From Salipiger pallidus (lineage in GTDB: Bacteria > Pseudomonadota > Alphaproteobacteria > Rhodobacterales > Rhodobacteraceae), in assembly GCF_014643635.1 (NCBI RefSeq), contig NZ_BMJV01000014.1, forward strand, positions 1 to 42,210: a DNA stretch of 42,210 nucleotides. The letters run 5' to 3'. The number at the start of each line of letters is the position of its first letter. The stretch's first letter is position 1. A program made the translations under genes and the position numbers. Positions 33,872-42,058 of the stretch are shown one piece after another. Under the pieces are notes generated by a model. That model worked only from the letters and a program-made list of their open reading frames with translations. It was not told where the DNA came from and ran no database searches.

Positions 33872-34612
33872 ATGGCCGCGATCCGACTGCTTTTCCTGCT
33901 GATCCTTTGCCTGCCTGCGACCCTTGCGGAGGCAGCCTCGATCTTGTCTCCCTCGGACGCCGACCGGCACCCCCTGCTCCAGCAAGGTAGGCCCTTAATT
34001 GCAGCACGCGGCGGCGCAAAAACCACCGGCCCCAGCCTTTTTGCCGGACGGAAGGGAGGCAGCCTGTTCGAACCAGTCAGACGGCAGGCCTCCCTGCCGC
34101 TTGCAAGGTCTGCCCTGCCCCTAGGCCCGCTCTCTTCCCGCGCGGCGATGCTGCGTAAAATCATTGCCCGCGCCGAAGCGGGCTCCGCCGGCTATGACGC
34201 CGTGCAGCACGGCGCGACGCGTAGGCCGACCCAACGTCCCACGGACATGACCATCGCGGAGATCTACCACTGGATCGATCGCACACCAGGACAACCGCAC
34301 GCGATCGGACGCTACCAGTTCATCCCGTCGACCTTGCGCATGCTGGTGACCCGCCTGGGCCTGCCGACGGCGACCCGCTTTACCGCAAAGGTGCAGGATC
34401 AACTGGCGGATCTGCTGCTGCTCGATGCAGGGTTCGACGCCTTCGAACGGGGCGAGATCGGGCGGACGACCTTCATGAACAACCTGGCAAAGATCTGGGC
34501 AGGACTACCCACCAGCTCCGGCAGATCCCATTACCATGGCTATGCGGGCAACAAGGCAACGATGACCTGGACGCGGTTCGAACAGGAAATGGCGTTGATC
34601 TTCCCGGGTTAG
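33872..34612 (+). CDS. Exported lysozyme-like muramidase
   Basis: 246 residues. A signal peptide spans about 1-21. A Pro/Arg/Ser-rich linker (25-90) leads to a lysozyme-like domain (92-246) with AEAGSAGYDAVQHG, where E102 is the candidate catalytic acid, TIAEIYHWI and the AIGRYQFIPSTL motif (144-155), then VQDQLADLLLLD. The layout resembles lambda-type lysozyme (GH104) and related muramidases. It probably cuts peptidoglycan in the periplasm. It is the only rightward gene inside the split ribosomal cluster, and its stop overlaps the opposite 54-aa gene by four bases. Confidence 0.8.
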   Translation: MAAIRLLFLLILCLPATLAEAASILSPSDADRHPLLQQGRPLIAARGGAKTTGPSLFAGRKGGSLFEPVRRQASLPLARSALPLGPLSSRAAMLRKIIARAEAGSAGYDAVQHGATRRPTQRPTDMTIAEIYHWIDRTPGQPHAIGRYQFIPSTLRMLVTRLGLPTATRFTAKVQDQLADLLLLDAGFDAFERGEIGRTTFMNNLAKIWAGLPTSSGRSHYHGYAGNKATMTWTRFEQEMALIFPG

Positions 34613-34773
34613 CGCTGCTCGGTCAACACGCAGATGGGCAAACCGCCGGGAGTGCGCCCGCCCCCGAGGTCCTGGCACCGGGCCTCGTAGCGCCACGCCT
34701 CGAACGCTTGCCCGGACATGAACCCGAGCCCGAGCGACGCCATCAACAGGATGCGGCGAAAGATCCAGAACAT
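34609..34773 (-). CDS. Small membrane peptide, 54 residues, downstream of rplP
   Basis: Translation from the ATG at 34773 starts MFWIFRRILLMASLGLGFMS, a positively charged head and one membrane helix, and goes on to a short domain with two cysteines (YEARCQDLGGGRTPG and GGLPICVLTEQR). GGAGGGCAC in front of the ATG is a strong Shine-Dalgarno. The rplP terminator lies directly between rplP and this start, so it would be expressed only by read-through. The composition fits its neighbours. I recall similar small anchor proteins in this bacterial group but cannot name a family. Confidence 0.62.
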   Translation of the reverse strand: MFWIFRRILLMASLGLGFMSGQAFEAWRYEARCQDLGGGRTPGGLPICVLTEQR

Positions 34774-34790
34774 GTGCCCTCCAAAGAAAA

Positions 34791-34812
34791 GGCCCCCGCC
34801 GAAGCGGGGGCC
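34791..34812 (-). terminator. Strong intrinsic terminator of rplP
   Basis: Nine-base-pair GC stem (34791-34799 with 34804-34812) with a TTCG loop on the minus strand, then TTTTCTTT. It closes the rplB-rplP block and precedes the 54-aa gene by 18 bases. Confidence 0.92.
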
Positions 34813-34841
34813 AATATATCTTTGGTCAGTTCGCGTGGAAC

Positions 34842-35255
34842 TTACCAGTCTTCGCGGACCACGACGCGGGTCTTGATCGGCAGCTTCATGGCTGCCAGAC
34901 GAAGCGCCTCGCGGGCAACGTCTTCGGCAACGCCGTCGATCTCGAACATCACGCGGCCGGGCTTGACCTTGCAGGCCCAGAAGTCGACCGAGCCCTTACC
35001 CTTACCCATACGGACTTCCGTGGGCTTCGAGGTGACCGGGGTGTCCGGGAAGATCCGGATCCAGACGCGGCCCTGACGCTTCATGTGACGCGTCATTGCA
35101 CGACGTGCTGCCTCGATCTGGCGCGCGGTGACGCGCTCGGGCTGCAGAGCCTTCAGGCCAAAGTGGCCGAAGTTCAGATCGGAACCGCCCTTGGCCTCAC
35201 CCTTGATGCGGCCTTTGAACATCTTCCGGAATTTGGTGCGTTTCGGTTGAAGCAT
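34842..35255 (-). CDS. rplP: 50S ribosomal protein L16
   Basis: 137 residues, canonical. L16 binds near the A-site t[22 protein letters not shown] and the [20 protein letters not shown] stretch are typical. Last gene of the rplB block; followed by a strong terminator instead of rpmC. Confidence 0.98.
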   Translation of the reverse strand: MLQPKRTKFRKMFKGRIKGEAKGGSDLNFGHFGLKALQPERVTARQIEAARRAMTRHMKRQGRVWIRIFPDTPVTSKPTEVRMGKGKGSVDFWACKVKPGRVMFEIDGVAEDVAREALRLAAMKLPIKTRVVVREDW

Positions 35256-35268
35256 TTGTCAAACTCCT

Positions 35269-35979
35269 TCAGCGACGGCCGCCCATGGCGCCACGCGGAG
35301 CCGGGCCGTCCTGGATTTCCTGCGACTTGCGTTCGCGGGCAGACGGATCGTGCTCCATGATTTCGCCTTTGAAGATCCAGACCTTGATCCCGATGATACC
35401 ATAGGGGGTCGTGGCTTCGACGTTGGCGTAATCAATGTCGGCGCGCAGGGTGTGCAGGGGCACACGGCCCTCGCGATACCATTCAGTACGAGCAATCTCG
35501 GCACCACCGAGACGGCCGGCAACGTTCACGCGGATGCCAAGGGCACCCATGCGCATGGCGCTCTGAACCGCGCGCTTCATGGCACGGCGGAACGACACAC
35601 GGCGCTCGAGCTGCTGAGCGATGTTCTCACCAACAAGGCGTGCATCCAGCTCGGGCTTGCGAACCTCGACGATGTTGAGGTGCAGTTCCGAGTCCGTCAT
35701 CCGCGCAATCTTCTTGCGGAGCGTCTCGATGTCCGCGCCTTTCTTGCCGATGATGACGCCGGGGCGTGCGGTGTGGATCGTCACGCGGCACTTCTTGTGC
35801 GGACGCTCGATGATGACACGGGCGATACCGGCCTGCTTGCACTCTTCGTGGATGAAATCGCGGATCGCGATATCCTCGAGCAGCAGGTCACCATAGTCCT
35901 TGGTGTCGGCGTACCAGCGGCTGTCCCAGGTCCGGTTGACCTGAAGACGCATGCCGATCGGATTGGTCTTGTTACCCAT
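35269..35979 (-). CDS. rpsC: 30S ribosomal protein S3
   Basis: 236 residues. KH domain around residues 40-110 ([19 protein letters not shown]) and the C-terminal S3 domain ([20 protein letters not shown]). Its start shares one base with the rplV stop (TGATG), a coupled junction. A short basic/Pro-Gly tail completes it. Confidence 0.98.
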   Translation of the reverse strand: MGNKTNPIGMRLQVNRTWDSRWYADTKDYGDLLLEDIAIRDFIHEECKQAGIARVIIERPHKKCRVTIHTARPGVIIGKKGADIETLRKKIARMTDSELHLNIVEVRKPELDARLVGENIAQQLERRVSFRRAMKRAVQSAMRMGALGIRVNVAGRLGGAEIARTEWYREGRVPLHTLRADIDYANVEATTPYGIIGIKVWIFKGEIMEHDPSARERKSQEIQDGPAPRGAMGGRR

Positions 35980-36359
35980 CAGGCTTGCTCCTCGATCTGA
36001 CGGACCTTGATGGTGATCTCCGAGAACGGCTTGTTGATGCGGCCGAAACGACCACGTGCCCGGGGACGGCCACGCTTCATCACAAGGTTCTTGCCCACGT
36101 AGGCTTCGGCGACGACGAGTTCGTCGACGTCAAGGCCGTGGTTGTTCTCGGCGTTCGCGATTGCGGACTGAAGGCACTTCTTCACATCCTGGGAGATCCG
36201 CTTTTTCGAGAAGGTCAGGTCCGTGAGGGCCTTTTCCACCTTCTTGCCACGGATCAGCGCGGCCACCAGGTTCAGCTTCTGAGGCGAAGTGCGCAGCATG
36301 CGCAGCTTTGCCATTGCCTCGTTGTCCGCCACGCGGCGGGGATTCTTATCCTTGCCCAT
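35979..36359 (-). CDS. rplV: 50S ribosomal protein L22
   Basis: 126 residues. [20 protein letters not shown] and the tunnel-lining loop [17 protein letters not shown] identify L22. The loop is a common site of macrolide-resistance changes; nothing abnormal is seen. Start three bases after rpsS. Confidence 0.98.
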   Translation of the reverse strand: MGKDKNPRRVADNEAMAKLRMLRTSPQKLNLVAALIRGKKVEKALTDLTFSKKRISQDVKKCLQSAIANAENNHGLDVDELVVAEAYVGKNLVMKRGRPRARGRFGRINKPFSEITIKVRQIEEQA

Positions 36360-36362
36360 GGC

Positions 36363-36641
36363 TTACTTCCTCTTGGCTTTCTTGTCGGCTGCGTGACCGT
36401 AGTAGGTCCGGGTCGGCGAGTACTCGCCGAACTTCTGGCCGATCATGTCTTCGGTCACGTTGACGGGGACATGCTTGTGCCCGTTGTACACGCCGAACGT
36501 CAGACCCACGAACTGGGGCAGGATCGTCGAGCGGCGCGACCAGATCTTGATGACTTCGTTTTTGCCCGACTCGCGAACCTTCTCGGCCTTTTTCAGGACG
36601 TAGGCGTCGACAAAGGGGCCTTTCCAAACAGAGCGCGTCAT
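36363..36641 (-). CDS. rpsS: 30S ribosomal protein S19
   Basis: 92 residues. [40 protein letters not shown] and [20 protein letters not shown] are the classic S19 segments. It starts right after the rplB stop. Confidence 0.98.
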   Translation of the reverse strand: MTRSVWKGPFVDAYVLKKAEKVRESGKNEVIKIWSRRSTILPQFVGLTFGVYNGHKHVPVNVTEDMIGQKFGEYSPTRTYYGHAADKKAKRK

Positions 36642-36644
36642 GGA

Positions 36645-37487
36645 TTACCGCCCTTTCTTCTTGGCGTGGCGCGAGCGGATGATCAGCTTCTGCGACGCCT
36701 TGTTGGTGTTGCGGGTGCGCTTGCCCTTGGTCGGCTTGCCCCACGGGGTCACCGGGTGACGACCACCAGAGGTACGGCCTTCACCACCACCGTGCGGGTG
36801 GTCGATCGGGTTCATAACGACACCACGGACGGAGGGGCGCTTGCCGTAATGGCGCACGCGGCCGGCCTTGCCGAGGTTCTGGTTGGAGTTGTCGGGGTTC
36901 GACACGGCACCGACGGTGGCCATGCATTCCTGACGCACCATGCGCAGTTCACCCGAGCTGAGGCGGATCTGGGCGTAACCGCCGTCACGGCCGACGAACT
37001 GGGCGTAGGTGCCCGCGGCGCGTGCGATCTGGCCACCCTTGCCGGGCTTCAGTTCGATGTTGTGGACGATCGTACCGATGGGCAGGCCCGAGAAGGGCAT
37101 TGCGTTACCGGGCTTGATGTCGGCCTTGGAGCTTGCGACCACCTTGTCGCCGATGGCGAGACGCTGGGGCGCGAGGATGTAGGCCTGTTCGCCGTCATCG
37201 TACTGGATCAGTGCGATGAATGCGGTGCGGTTGGGATCGTATTCAATGCGAACGACGATGCCGTTCACGTCAAACTTGTTACGCTTGAAATCGACGATCC
37301 GGTAGAGACGCTTCGCGCCACCGCCACGGCGGCGAGAGGTAATCCGTCCGGTGTTGTTCCGGCCGCCCGACTTGGTCAGACCCTCGGTGAGGGCCTTGAC
37401 GGGACGTCCTTTGTACAGCTCCGAACGGTCGATCAGCACCAGCCCGCGCTGGCCCGGCGTCGTCGGCTTGTACGACTTGAGTGCCAT
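36645..37487 (-). CDS. rplB: 50S ribosomal protein L2
   Basis: 280 residues, canonical. L2 organises the peptidyl-transferase region; the essential [20 protein letters not shown] segment is intact. It is the first gene of its block because rplW, its usual upstream neighbour, is 1.4 kb away behind a terminator and two unrelated genes. A promoter must lie in the 240-base leader, but none is clear; TATACC on the minus strand near 37575 is the best -10. Confidence 0.98.
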   Translation of the reverse strand: MALKSYKPTTPGQRGLVLIDRSELYKGRPVKALTEGLTKSGGRNNTGRITSRRRGGGAKRLYRIVDFKRNKFDVNGIVVRIEYDPNRTAFIALIQYDDGEQAYILAPQRLAIGDKVVASSKADIKPGNAMPFSGLPIGTIVHNIELKPGKGGQIARAAGTYAQFVGRDGGYAQIRLSSGELRMVRQECMATVGAVSNPDNSNQNLGKAGRVRHYGKRPSVRGVVMNPIDHPHGGGEGRTSGGRHPVTPWGKPTKGKRTRNTNKASQKLIIRSRHAKKKGR

Positions 37488-37560
37488 GCTTCTGTCTTCC
37501 GTTTGCAGAATGGCGGGTTGCCCCGCCTATGGTTAGCCCCCTCGCCCCTTTGCAGGGACC

Positions 37561-37617
37561 GCAGGTGGCCGATGGTATAGGCCCCCGAAGGTGCCCGGTT
37601 CGAGCCCTGGCCGGAAC
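37561..37617 (+). other. tRNA-like fragment in the rplB leader
   Basis: The segment reads like parts of a tRNA: a D-arm-like TGGCCGATGGTATAGGC, then CCGAAGGT and a T-arm-like CCCGGTTCGAGCCCTGG. There is no anticodon arm and no matching acceptor stem, and the T-stem has one mismatch, so it is not a functional tRNA. It may be a decayed remnant or chance similarity in a promoter region. Confidence 0.3.
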
Positions 37618-37636
37618 GGTTCGGGCAAAACGCGAA

Positions 37637-37656
37637 GCCCCGGACGAATCCGGGGC
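37637..37656 (-). terminator. Terminator after the small lipoprotein gene
   Basis: Perfect eight-base-pair stem GCCCCGGA/TCCGGGGC with a four-base loop; on the minus strand it is followed by TTCGCGTTTTG. It lies 72 bases past the lipoprotein stop and upstream of rplB. Confidence 0.65.
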
Positions 37657-37727
37657 CGTAGCGGATGGGGTCGTTTAGGGGATCCCACCGTTCGGGTCAA
37701 GAGCCTGCGCGCCCTGCTTGCATGCGC

Positions 37728-38030
37728 TCAACGAAGGCAGAGGTAAAGCCGCTCGATGACGGATGTATACCGACCAGTTGGAATGTCCTGGCTGCTCACG
37801 AACTCTGCACCACGGTGGGGTCCGCGCCGACATGTGTCTGCAGCAAGCCGGTCGGCTTTTTGAATGGCCCGCTCTCGGCTCGCGTCATCCATCATAGACA
37901 TGGGCTTGGCATTAAGCTGGACCGCGACGCTAGCCTCGTTGAAAAAGCTGACAGCTGGTTCATTCGTGATCGGTCCACAAGCGACTAAAACAAATACCAC
38001 GCCCAGCTGGCGAAATTTGAAGATGTTCAA
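37728..38030 (-). CDS. Small hypothetical lipoprotein
   Basis: 100 residues from a TTG start at 38030, with AGGA seven bases before it. The signal ends in lipobox LVAC (C18). The remainder has no recognised domain, but has paired cysteines (DTCRRG, LYLCLR). Codon use and the surrounding DNA are more AT-rich than the ribosomal genes, which suggests later acquisition. It follows the DUF1275 gene in the insertion between rplW and rplB. Confidence 0.55.
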   Translation of the reverse strand: MNIFKFRQLGVVFVLVACGPITNEPAVSFFNEASVAVQLNAKPMSMMDDASRERAIQKADRLAADTCRRGPHRGAEFVSSQDIPTGRYTSVIERLYLCLR

Positions 38031-38123
38031 ACTGAATTCCTAATTCTTGAATTGTCGAAGCTACGCCGTCGCGAGAACGAAATTCTCAGGCCACACTCAG
38101 GCTGATCTCTTTGTTTCCCACCC

Positions 38124-38816
38124 TCAGCGCGCCTGACGGCTAAGCTCACGGCAAGCGATCAGGGCGAGTGGCAAGGCAAAGAGGACAAACGTCAATGGGC
38201 CTACCGTCCGGTGCAGGACCGCTCCTGCGATACCACCCACAAGGAAGGATGCGATTGTCGTCAGATGAAGGCCAAGCTGCTCACGGAACTGCGCCTCGCG
38301 TGTGCCTGACACCCACAGCCCCGCCAGCGCTAGCCCGATGTCGGTTGCCATACCGGAGACGTGCGTGGTTCGGACCCGAGCCGCTGAGATCCTGGTCGTT
38401 ACTGCGTTTTGCAAGCCAAGCAGGAAACTCAGAACAACGATCAGTGGCGTGCCCTGCGCCCCCTGCCAGCCCGCGAAGCCTGCCAGTCCGAGCCCGCCCA
38501 GCAAACCCGCCTCCACAAGCACCACGGCAGCATAGACCCCGCAAAACTGTCGCTTGCGGCCCAACTCGATGACAAGCCCGGCCACCAGTGCACCAAAGAT
38601 GAACACGACAACAACGATGGCGAACAATAGCGCCAGGCCAACCCGCCCCGAGCCGAGCTGGTCGGCCAACGCAGAAACGTTCCCCGTCATGTTCGCGGAG
38701 AACAGCCCGGCCACTTCGAACCCGGTGGCGTTAAGCCCCCCAGCCACGGCTGACAGCAGCGCCGCCAGACGCAGGTCGATCAATCTTGTTCGGTCTGCGC
38801 CTTCACGTCCCAGCAT
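38124..38816 (-). CDS. DUF1275 (YoaK-like) membrane protein
   Basis: 230 residues with about six membrane segments. Family motifs: SAVAGGLNATGF, ANMTGN at 41-46, LQNAVTTRISAARVRTTHVS and GMATDIG. The family is common in bacteria but its function is not known. GGAGG precedes the ATG. It is inserted between rplW (with its terminator) and rplB, on the same strand as the ribosomal genes. Confidence 0.9.
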   Translation of the reverse strand: MLGREGADRTRLIDLRLAALLSAVAGGLNATGFEVAGLFSANMTGNVSALADQLGSGRVGLALLFAIVVVVFIFGALVAGLVIELGRKRQFCGVYAAVVLVEAGLLGGLGLAGFAGWQGAQGTPLIVVLSFLLGLQNAVTTRISAARVRTTHVSGMATDIGLALAGLWVSGTREAQFREQLGLHLTTIASFLVGGIAGAVLHRTVGPLTFVLFALPLALIACRELSRQAR

Positions 38817-38850
38817 GTTCTACCTCCCCGCACTGCACAGGAACAAGAAA

Positions 38851-38874
38851 GGCCCCCCGCGTCAGCGGAGGGCC
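38851..38874 (-). terminator. Intrinsic terminator after rplW
   Basis: Ten-base-pair stem (38851-38860 with 38865-38874, one G-T pair), four-base loop, then TTTCTT on the minus strand. It ends the rpsJ-rplW transcript 29 bases after the stop. Confidence 0.85.
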
Positions 38875-38903
38875 CCAAATCGCTTTGAGCTGAGAGCGTC
38901 AGC

Positions 38904-39200
38904 TCAGAGACCGGTCGACACGTCGATCGTGTTGCCCTCTTCGAGGGTGACGTAGGCCTTCTTCACGTCGTTCCGGCGGCCCATCTGGCCACGGAAGCGC
39001 TTGACCTTGCCCTTGGTGATGGTGGTGTTCACGGCCTTGACCTTCACACCGAAGAGAGCCTCGACGGCCTCTTTCACCTGGGGTTTCGTCGAGTCGATCG
39101 CCACTTCGAAGACCACCGCGCCGTTCTCGGACGCCAGGGTGGATTTCTCGGTGATGATCGGCTTGCGGATCACATCGTAATGTTGCGGCTTCGCACTCAT
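38904..39200 (-). CDS. rplW: 50S ribosomal protein L23
   Basis: 98 residues. L23 lies at the tunnel exit and docks trigger factor and [20 protein letters not shown] and [20 protein letters not shown] are typical. The ATG overlaps the rplD stop by four bases. Unlike the standard operon it is followed by a terminator, not rplB. Confidence 0.97.
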   Translation of the reverse strand: MSAKPQHYDVIRKPIITEKSTLASENGAVVFEVAIDSTKPQVKEAVEALFGVKVKAVNTTITKGKVKRFRGQMGRRNDVKKAYVTLEEGNTIDVSTGL

Positions 39201-39814
39201 TTCAGTCGAGCCTCCAGAGCTTCGACACCCGCCTTCGTGAGCACCAGGGTGTCACGCTTCAGGATGTCATACACGTTGGCACCCATGCCGGGCAGAACGT
39301 CCACGCCGTCGATGTTGGCAGCGGCCAGAGCAAAGCTCTCGTTGACCGATGCGCCGTCGATGATCAGGGCGCGCTTCCAGCCGAGGTTCTTCAGCTGAGC
39401 CGCGAGGGCCTTGGTCTTGCCTTCGGACACAGCGTCGTCGATCACCACGAGGGAGCCCGACTTTGCCTTGGCCGAAAGAGCCATCTTCAGACCGAGGGCA
39501 CGGACCTTCTTGGGAAGATCATGGGCGTGCGACCGCGGGGTCGGGCCCTTGTAGATGCCACCCTTGCGGAAGATCGGCGCCTTGCGGGAGCCGTGGCGTG
39601 CGCCACCGGTGCCCTTCTGACGATAGATCTTCTTGGTCGAGTAGCTCACTTCCGAGCGGGTCTTGACCTTGTGCGTACCGGCTTGCGCCTTGTTGCGCTG
39701 CCAGCGGACGACGCGGTGCAGGATGTCGGCGCGCGGCTCGAGACCGAACAGGGCCTCGTCCAGCTCGACCTCGCCTGCGGCGGAGCCGTCCAGCTTGATT
39801 ACGTCGAGTTTCAT
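39197..39814 (-). CDS. rplD: 50S ribosomal protein L4
   Basis: 205 residues. L4 lines the peptide tunnel and, in E. coli, represses the S10 operon. The [20 protein letters not shown] loop segment is conserved. Both ends overlap neighbours by four bases (ATGA with rplC and with rplW), so the rplC-rplD-rplW series is tightly coupled. Confidence 0.98.
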   Translation of the reverse strand: MKLDVIKLDGSAAGEVELDEALFGLEPRADILHRVVRWQRNKAQAGTHKVKTRSEVSYSTKKIYRQKGTGGARHGSRKAPIFRKGGIYKGPTPRSHAHDLPKKVRALGLKMALSAKAKSGSLVVIDDAVSEGKTKALAAQLKNLGWKRALIIDGASVNESFALAAANIDGVDVLPGMGANVYDILKRDTLVLTKAGVEALEARLK

Positions 39815-40653
39815 TCGTCGCCTTCCTTTTTCTCGGCCTCGATCGAAGCTTCCGCTTCTTTCAGGGCTGCTTCCTCGGCGGCTGCTGCTTCGGCTGCTGC
39901 TGCTTCGGCTGCGGCGGCTTCGGCGGCTGCGGCCTCGGCTGCGGCTTCCTCGGCGGCTTTTGCGGCTTCTTCAGCGGCGGACTTCAGGGCTGCCGGCAGG
40001 ATCGCGTTCTCGGGGAACGGCTTCTTGACGGCGTCCTTGACGGTCACCCAGCCACCTTTCGATCCCGGGACGGCGCCCTTGATCATGATGAGGCCGCGGC
40101 TCGCGTCGGTTTTGACGACCTGAAGGTTCTGCGTGGTCACGCGGACGGCACCCATGTGGCCTGCCATCTTCTTGCCCTTGAAAACCTTGCCCGGGTCCTG
40201 ACACTGGCCGGTGGAGCCGTGCGAACGGTGCGAGATCGAAACGCCGTGGGTGGCGCGAAGACCACCGAAGTTGTGGCGCTTCATGGCACCGGCGAAACCC
40301 TTACCGATCGTGGTGCCGGCGACATCGACGTACTGACCTTCGAAGTAGTGGTCAGCAGTGATTTCCTCACCGATCTTGATCAGGTTCTCGGCGTCGACGC
40401 GGAATTCCGCGATCTTCCGCTTGGGTTCGACCTTGGCAGCGGCGAAGTGGCCGCGCATTGCCTTCGAGGTGTTCTTCGCCTTGGCGGCACCTGCACCGAG
40501 CTGAACGGCGCTGTAGCCGTCCTTGTCGGAGGTCCGCTGGGCGACGACCTGAAGACCGTCGAGTTGAAGAACGGTCACAGGGATCTGCTTGCCGTCTTCC
40601 ATGAACAGCCGGGTCATGCCGACTTTCTTAGCGATGATTCCAGAGCGCAGCAT
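39811..40653 (-). CDS. rplC: 50S ribosomal protein L3 with Ala/Glu-rich C-terminal extension
   Basis: 280 residues, against about 210 in E. coli. The L3 core (1-222) is normal, including [20 protein letters not shown] and [20 protein letters not shown]. After [14 protein letters not shown] comes a roughly 55-residue tail of repeated EAAAA units with a charged end; the DNA there is a degenerate run of GCT/GCC/GCG Ala and GAA/GAG Glu codons. Such a sequence should form a long single helix on the ribosome surface. AAGGAGAG precedes the ATG. Confidence 0.97.
   Translation of the reverse strand: MLRSGIIAKKVGMTRLFMEDGKQIPVTVLQLDGLQVVAQRTSDKDGYSAVQLGAGAAKAKNTSKAMRGHFAAAKVEPKRKIAEFRVDAENLIKIGEEITADHYFEGQYVDVAGTTIGKGFAGAMKRHNFGGLRATHGVSISHRSHGSTGQCQDPGKVFKGKKMAGHMGAVRVTTQNLQVVKTDASRGLIMIKGAVPGSKGGWVTVKDAVKKPFPENAILPAALKSAAEEAAKAAEEAAAEAAAAEAAAAEAAAAEAAAAEEAALKEAEASIEAEKKEGDE
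39826..39984 (-). repeat. Ala/Glu codon repeat in rplC
   Basis: Degenerate 15-base units encoding EAAAA are repeated several times in the 3' part of rplC, a possible site of length variation between strains. Confidence 0.75.
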
Positions 40654-40665
40654 AATAAGCTCTCC

Positions 40666-40971
40666 TTACACCTTGATCTCGACATCCACGCCGGCGGCGA
40701 GGTCGAGCTTCATGAGCGCGTCCACCGTCTGCGGGGTCGGATCTACGATGTCGAGAAGACGCTTGTGCGTGCGGATCTCGAACTGATCGCGGGATTTCTT
40801 GTTCACGTGGGGACCACGCAGAACGGTGAATTTCTCGATCTTGTTCGGCAGCGGGATCGGGCCACGAACGGTGGCGCCGGTGCGCTTGGCGGTGTTGACG
40901 ATTTCCTGGGTGCTGGCATCGAGCACGCGGTAATCGAACGCCTTGAGCCGGATACGGATGTTCTGGTTCAT
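40666..40971 (-). CDS. rpsJ: 30S ribosomal protein S10
   Basis: 101 residues. S10 (NusE) works in the ribosome and in transcription antitermination. [18 protein letters not shown] and [19 protein letters not shown] are canonical. The ATG at 40971 has AGGAGA upstream; codons before it in frame are leader. First gene of the S10 block with its own promoter 117 bases upstream. Confidence 0.98.
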   Translation of the reverse strand: MNQNIRIRLKAFDYRVLDASTQEIVNTAKRTGATVRGPIPLPNKIEKFTVLRGPHVNKKSRDQFEIRTHKRLLDIVDPTPQTVDALMKLDLAAGVDVEIKV

Positions 40972-41040
40972 TGAACATCTCCTATTGGCGTTGAGGTTGA
41001 GAGGAGGATGACCGCGCATCGGTAACCCTCATCGAACCTT

Positions 41041-41064
41041 GAGGGCGGGAATCAACCCGCCCTC
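41041..41064 (-). promoter_or_regulatory. Leader hairpin upstream of rpsJ
   Basis: GAGGGCGGG/CCCGCCCTC, nine base pairs with a six-base loop, in the 5' leader between the promoter and rpsJ. No T-tract. It may be a regulatory leader structure, as S10 leaders are in other bacteria. Confidence 0.5.
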
Positions 41065-41087
41065 GCATTCCCATCGGGAACTCGCGC

Positions 41088-41116
41088 CCTATACAGCTGG
41101 CTCCGCCACCTAGCAA
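41088..41116 (-). promoter_or_regulatory. Sigma-70 promoter for the rpsJ block
   Basis: On the minus strand TTGCTA (41116-41111), exactly 17 bases, TATAGG (41093-41088). Same layout as the rpmC promoter. Confidence 0.68.
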
Positions 41117-41390
41117 GGATCTTTTGGCAGCCAAGGCCGTTCGGCCCTCTCTTCAGCCCTCATGTCAGAAGCTGACGGAAGAAACTGCTTCAGGGGCAGC
41201 GCTCATGTGCGCACGTTCACAGGGCCTATCGCAGAACTGCAAAACGGTGCTGGGACGTCCGCCTATCACGACGTTTGGCCAGCCCCGCGACTGATAAACC
41301 CCGTGTTTGACCGAGTTTCCGATCCTCTGTGAACAGGGACCTCACTTTCAAGGGCACGTTTCCGACACCGGGCGTGAGCGCCGGCGTGAT
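41117..41390. other. Non-coding stretch between the rpsJ promoter and the small exported gene
   Basis: No supported gene or RNA. The only repeat noted is CCTATCGCAGAA (41225-41236), found again at 41941-41952. Confidence 0.5.
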
Positions 41391-41419
41391 TTGTCATCTG
41401 CCTGTCACGATACGATATC
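41391..41419 (+). promoter_or_regulatory. Candidate promoter for the small exported protein gene
   Basis: TTGTCA (41391-41396), 17 bases, GATATC (41414-41419), 78 bases upstream of the ATG. Confidence 0.42.
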
Positions 41420-41497
41420 CCAGTCATCGGCAACACACAGGCCGTCACCAACACCCCCCGCCAAGCGGGGAACCGCTTAACCTGAAAGGCCCTAGAC

Positions 41498-41731
41498 ATG
41501 AAACGCATCGCACTTATCTCCGCCATCGCCATCTCGACCATTGCCGGCGCAGCTTCTGCACAAGGCACCGGCGACAACGCCCGCGCCGAAATCCTGCGCC
41601 TCGCACCGAACGCAAACGTTGAAGCGCTGAGCAATGCCCAAGCGGTTGCCATCTGGAACAACGTCCAAGACGAAACCAGTGCCTTCACCGCCAAGCAGCG
41701 CGCCGAAGCGATGATCCGTTCGTACCAGTAA
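41498..41731 (+). CDS. Small exported hypothetical protein
   Basis: 77 residues with a signal peptide of about 21 residues (MKRIALISAIAISTIAGAAS, cleavage after SAQ or ASA) and a short mature part of about 55, predicted helical, with the pattern ARAEILRLAPNANVEALSNA. No cysteines, no known domain. GAAAGG lies nine bases before the ATG and a strong terminator follows, so the single-gene unit looks genuine. It sits between tuf and rpsJ in the opposite orientation. Probably periplasmic; function unknown. Confidence 0.75.
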   Translation: MKRIALISAIAISTIAGAASAQGTGDNARAEILRLAPNANVEALSNAQAVAIWNNVQDETSAFTAKQRAEAMIRSYQ

Positions 41732-41733
41732 GG

Positions 41734-41818
41734 GACGGCCGTCAGGGCTTTTGCCTGGCCGTCAGATGAAAGTCCCGACGTGGGACTGAAAGGGGCGCTC
41801 TGCGGAGCGCCCCTTTTT
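41734..41818 (+). terminator. Tandem hairpins, the second a strong terminator
   Basis: First a hairpin GACGGCC/GGCCGTC (41734-41740 with 41757-41763). Then AGGGGCGCTC-TGCG-GAGCGCCCCT (41791-41814) followed by TTTT, a textbook intrinsic terminator. Confidence 0.88.
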
Positions 41819-42058
41819 CATGGATAGTAAACGCCACGACAGGCCGCCGTTCTCATGGAAGGCCCGTACGGGCCGGGCCGGAAAGCAGTGTTCCCGGCAA
41901 AGAACGTGCCACAAGACCCGGAACGGATGAGAGACGTCGACCTATCGCAGAAAGGCGCAGTGCACGAACGGCCCCCCTCCCCCGTACCGCTGACCCAGAC
42001 GCTCCTCTTCTCATCGAAGCATGTCGAGGCACCGTCCATCCAAAGCGACCAAACAAAA
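41819..42058. other. Gap between two convergent terminators
   Basis: No supported gene. An open frame at 41855-42142 on the plus strand lacks a Shine-Dalgarno and runs into tuf, so it is not called. The second copy of CCTATCGCAGAA is at 41941. Confidence 0.5.

Noticed and set aside
35985-37580. 531-codon open frame opposite rplV, rpsS and rplB
   Set aside because: Antisense shadow of strongly conserved ribosomal genes; no start signal.
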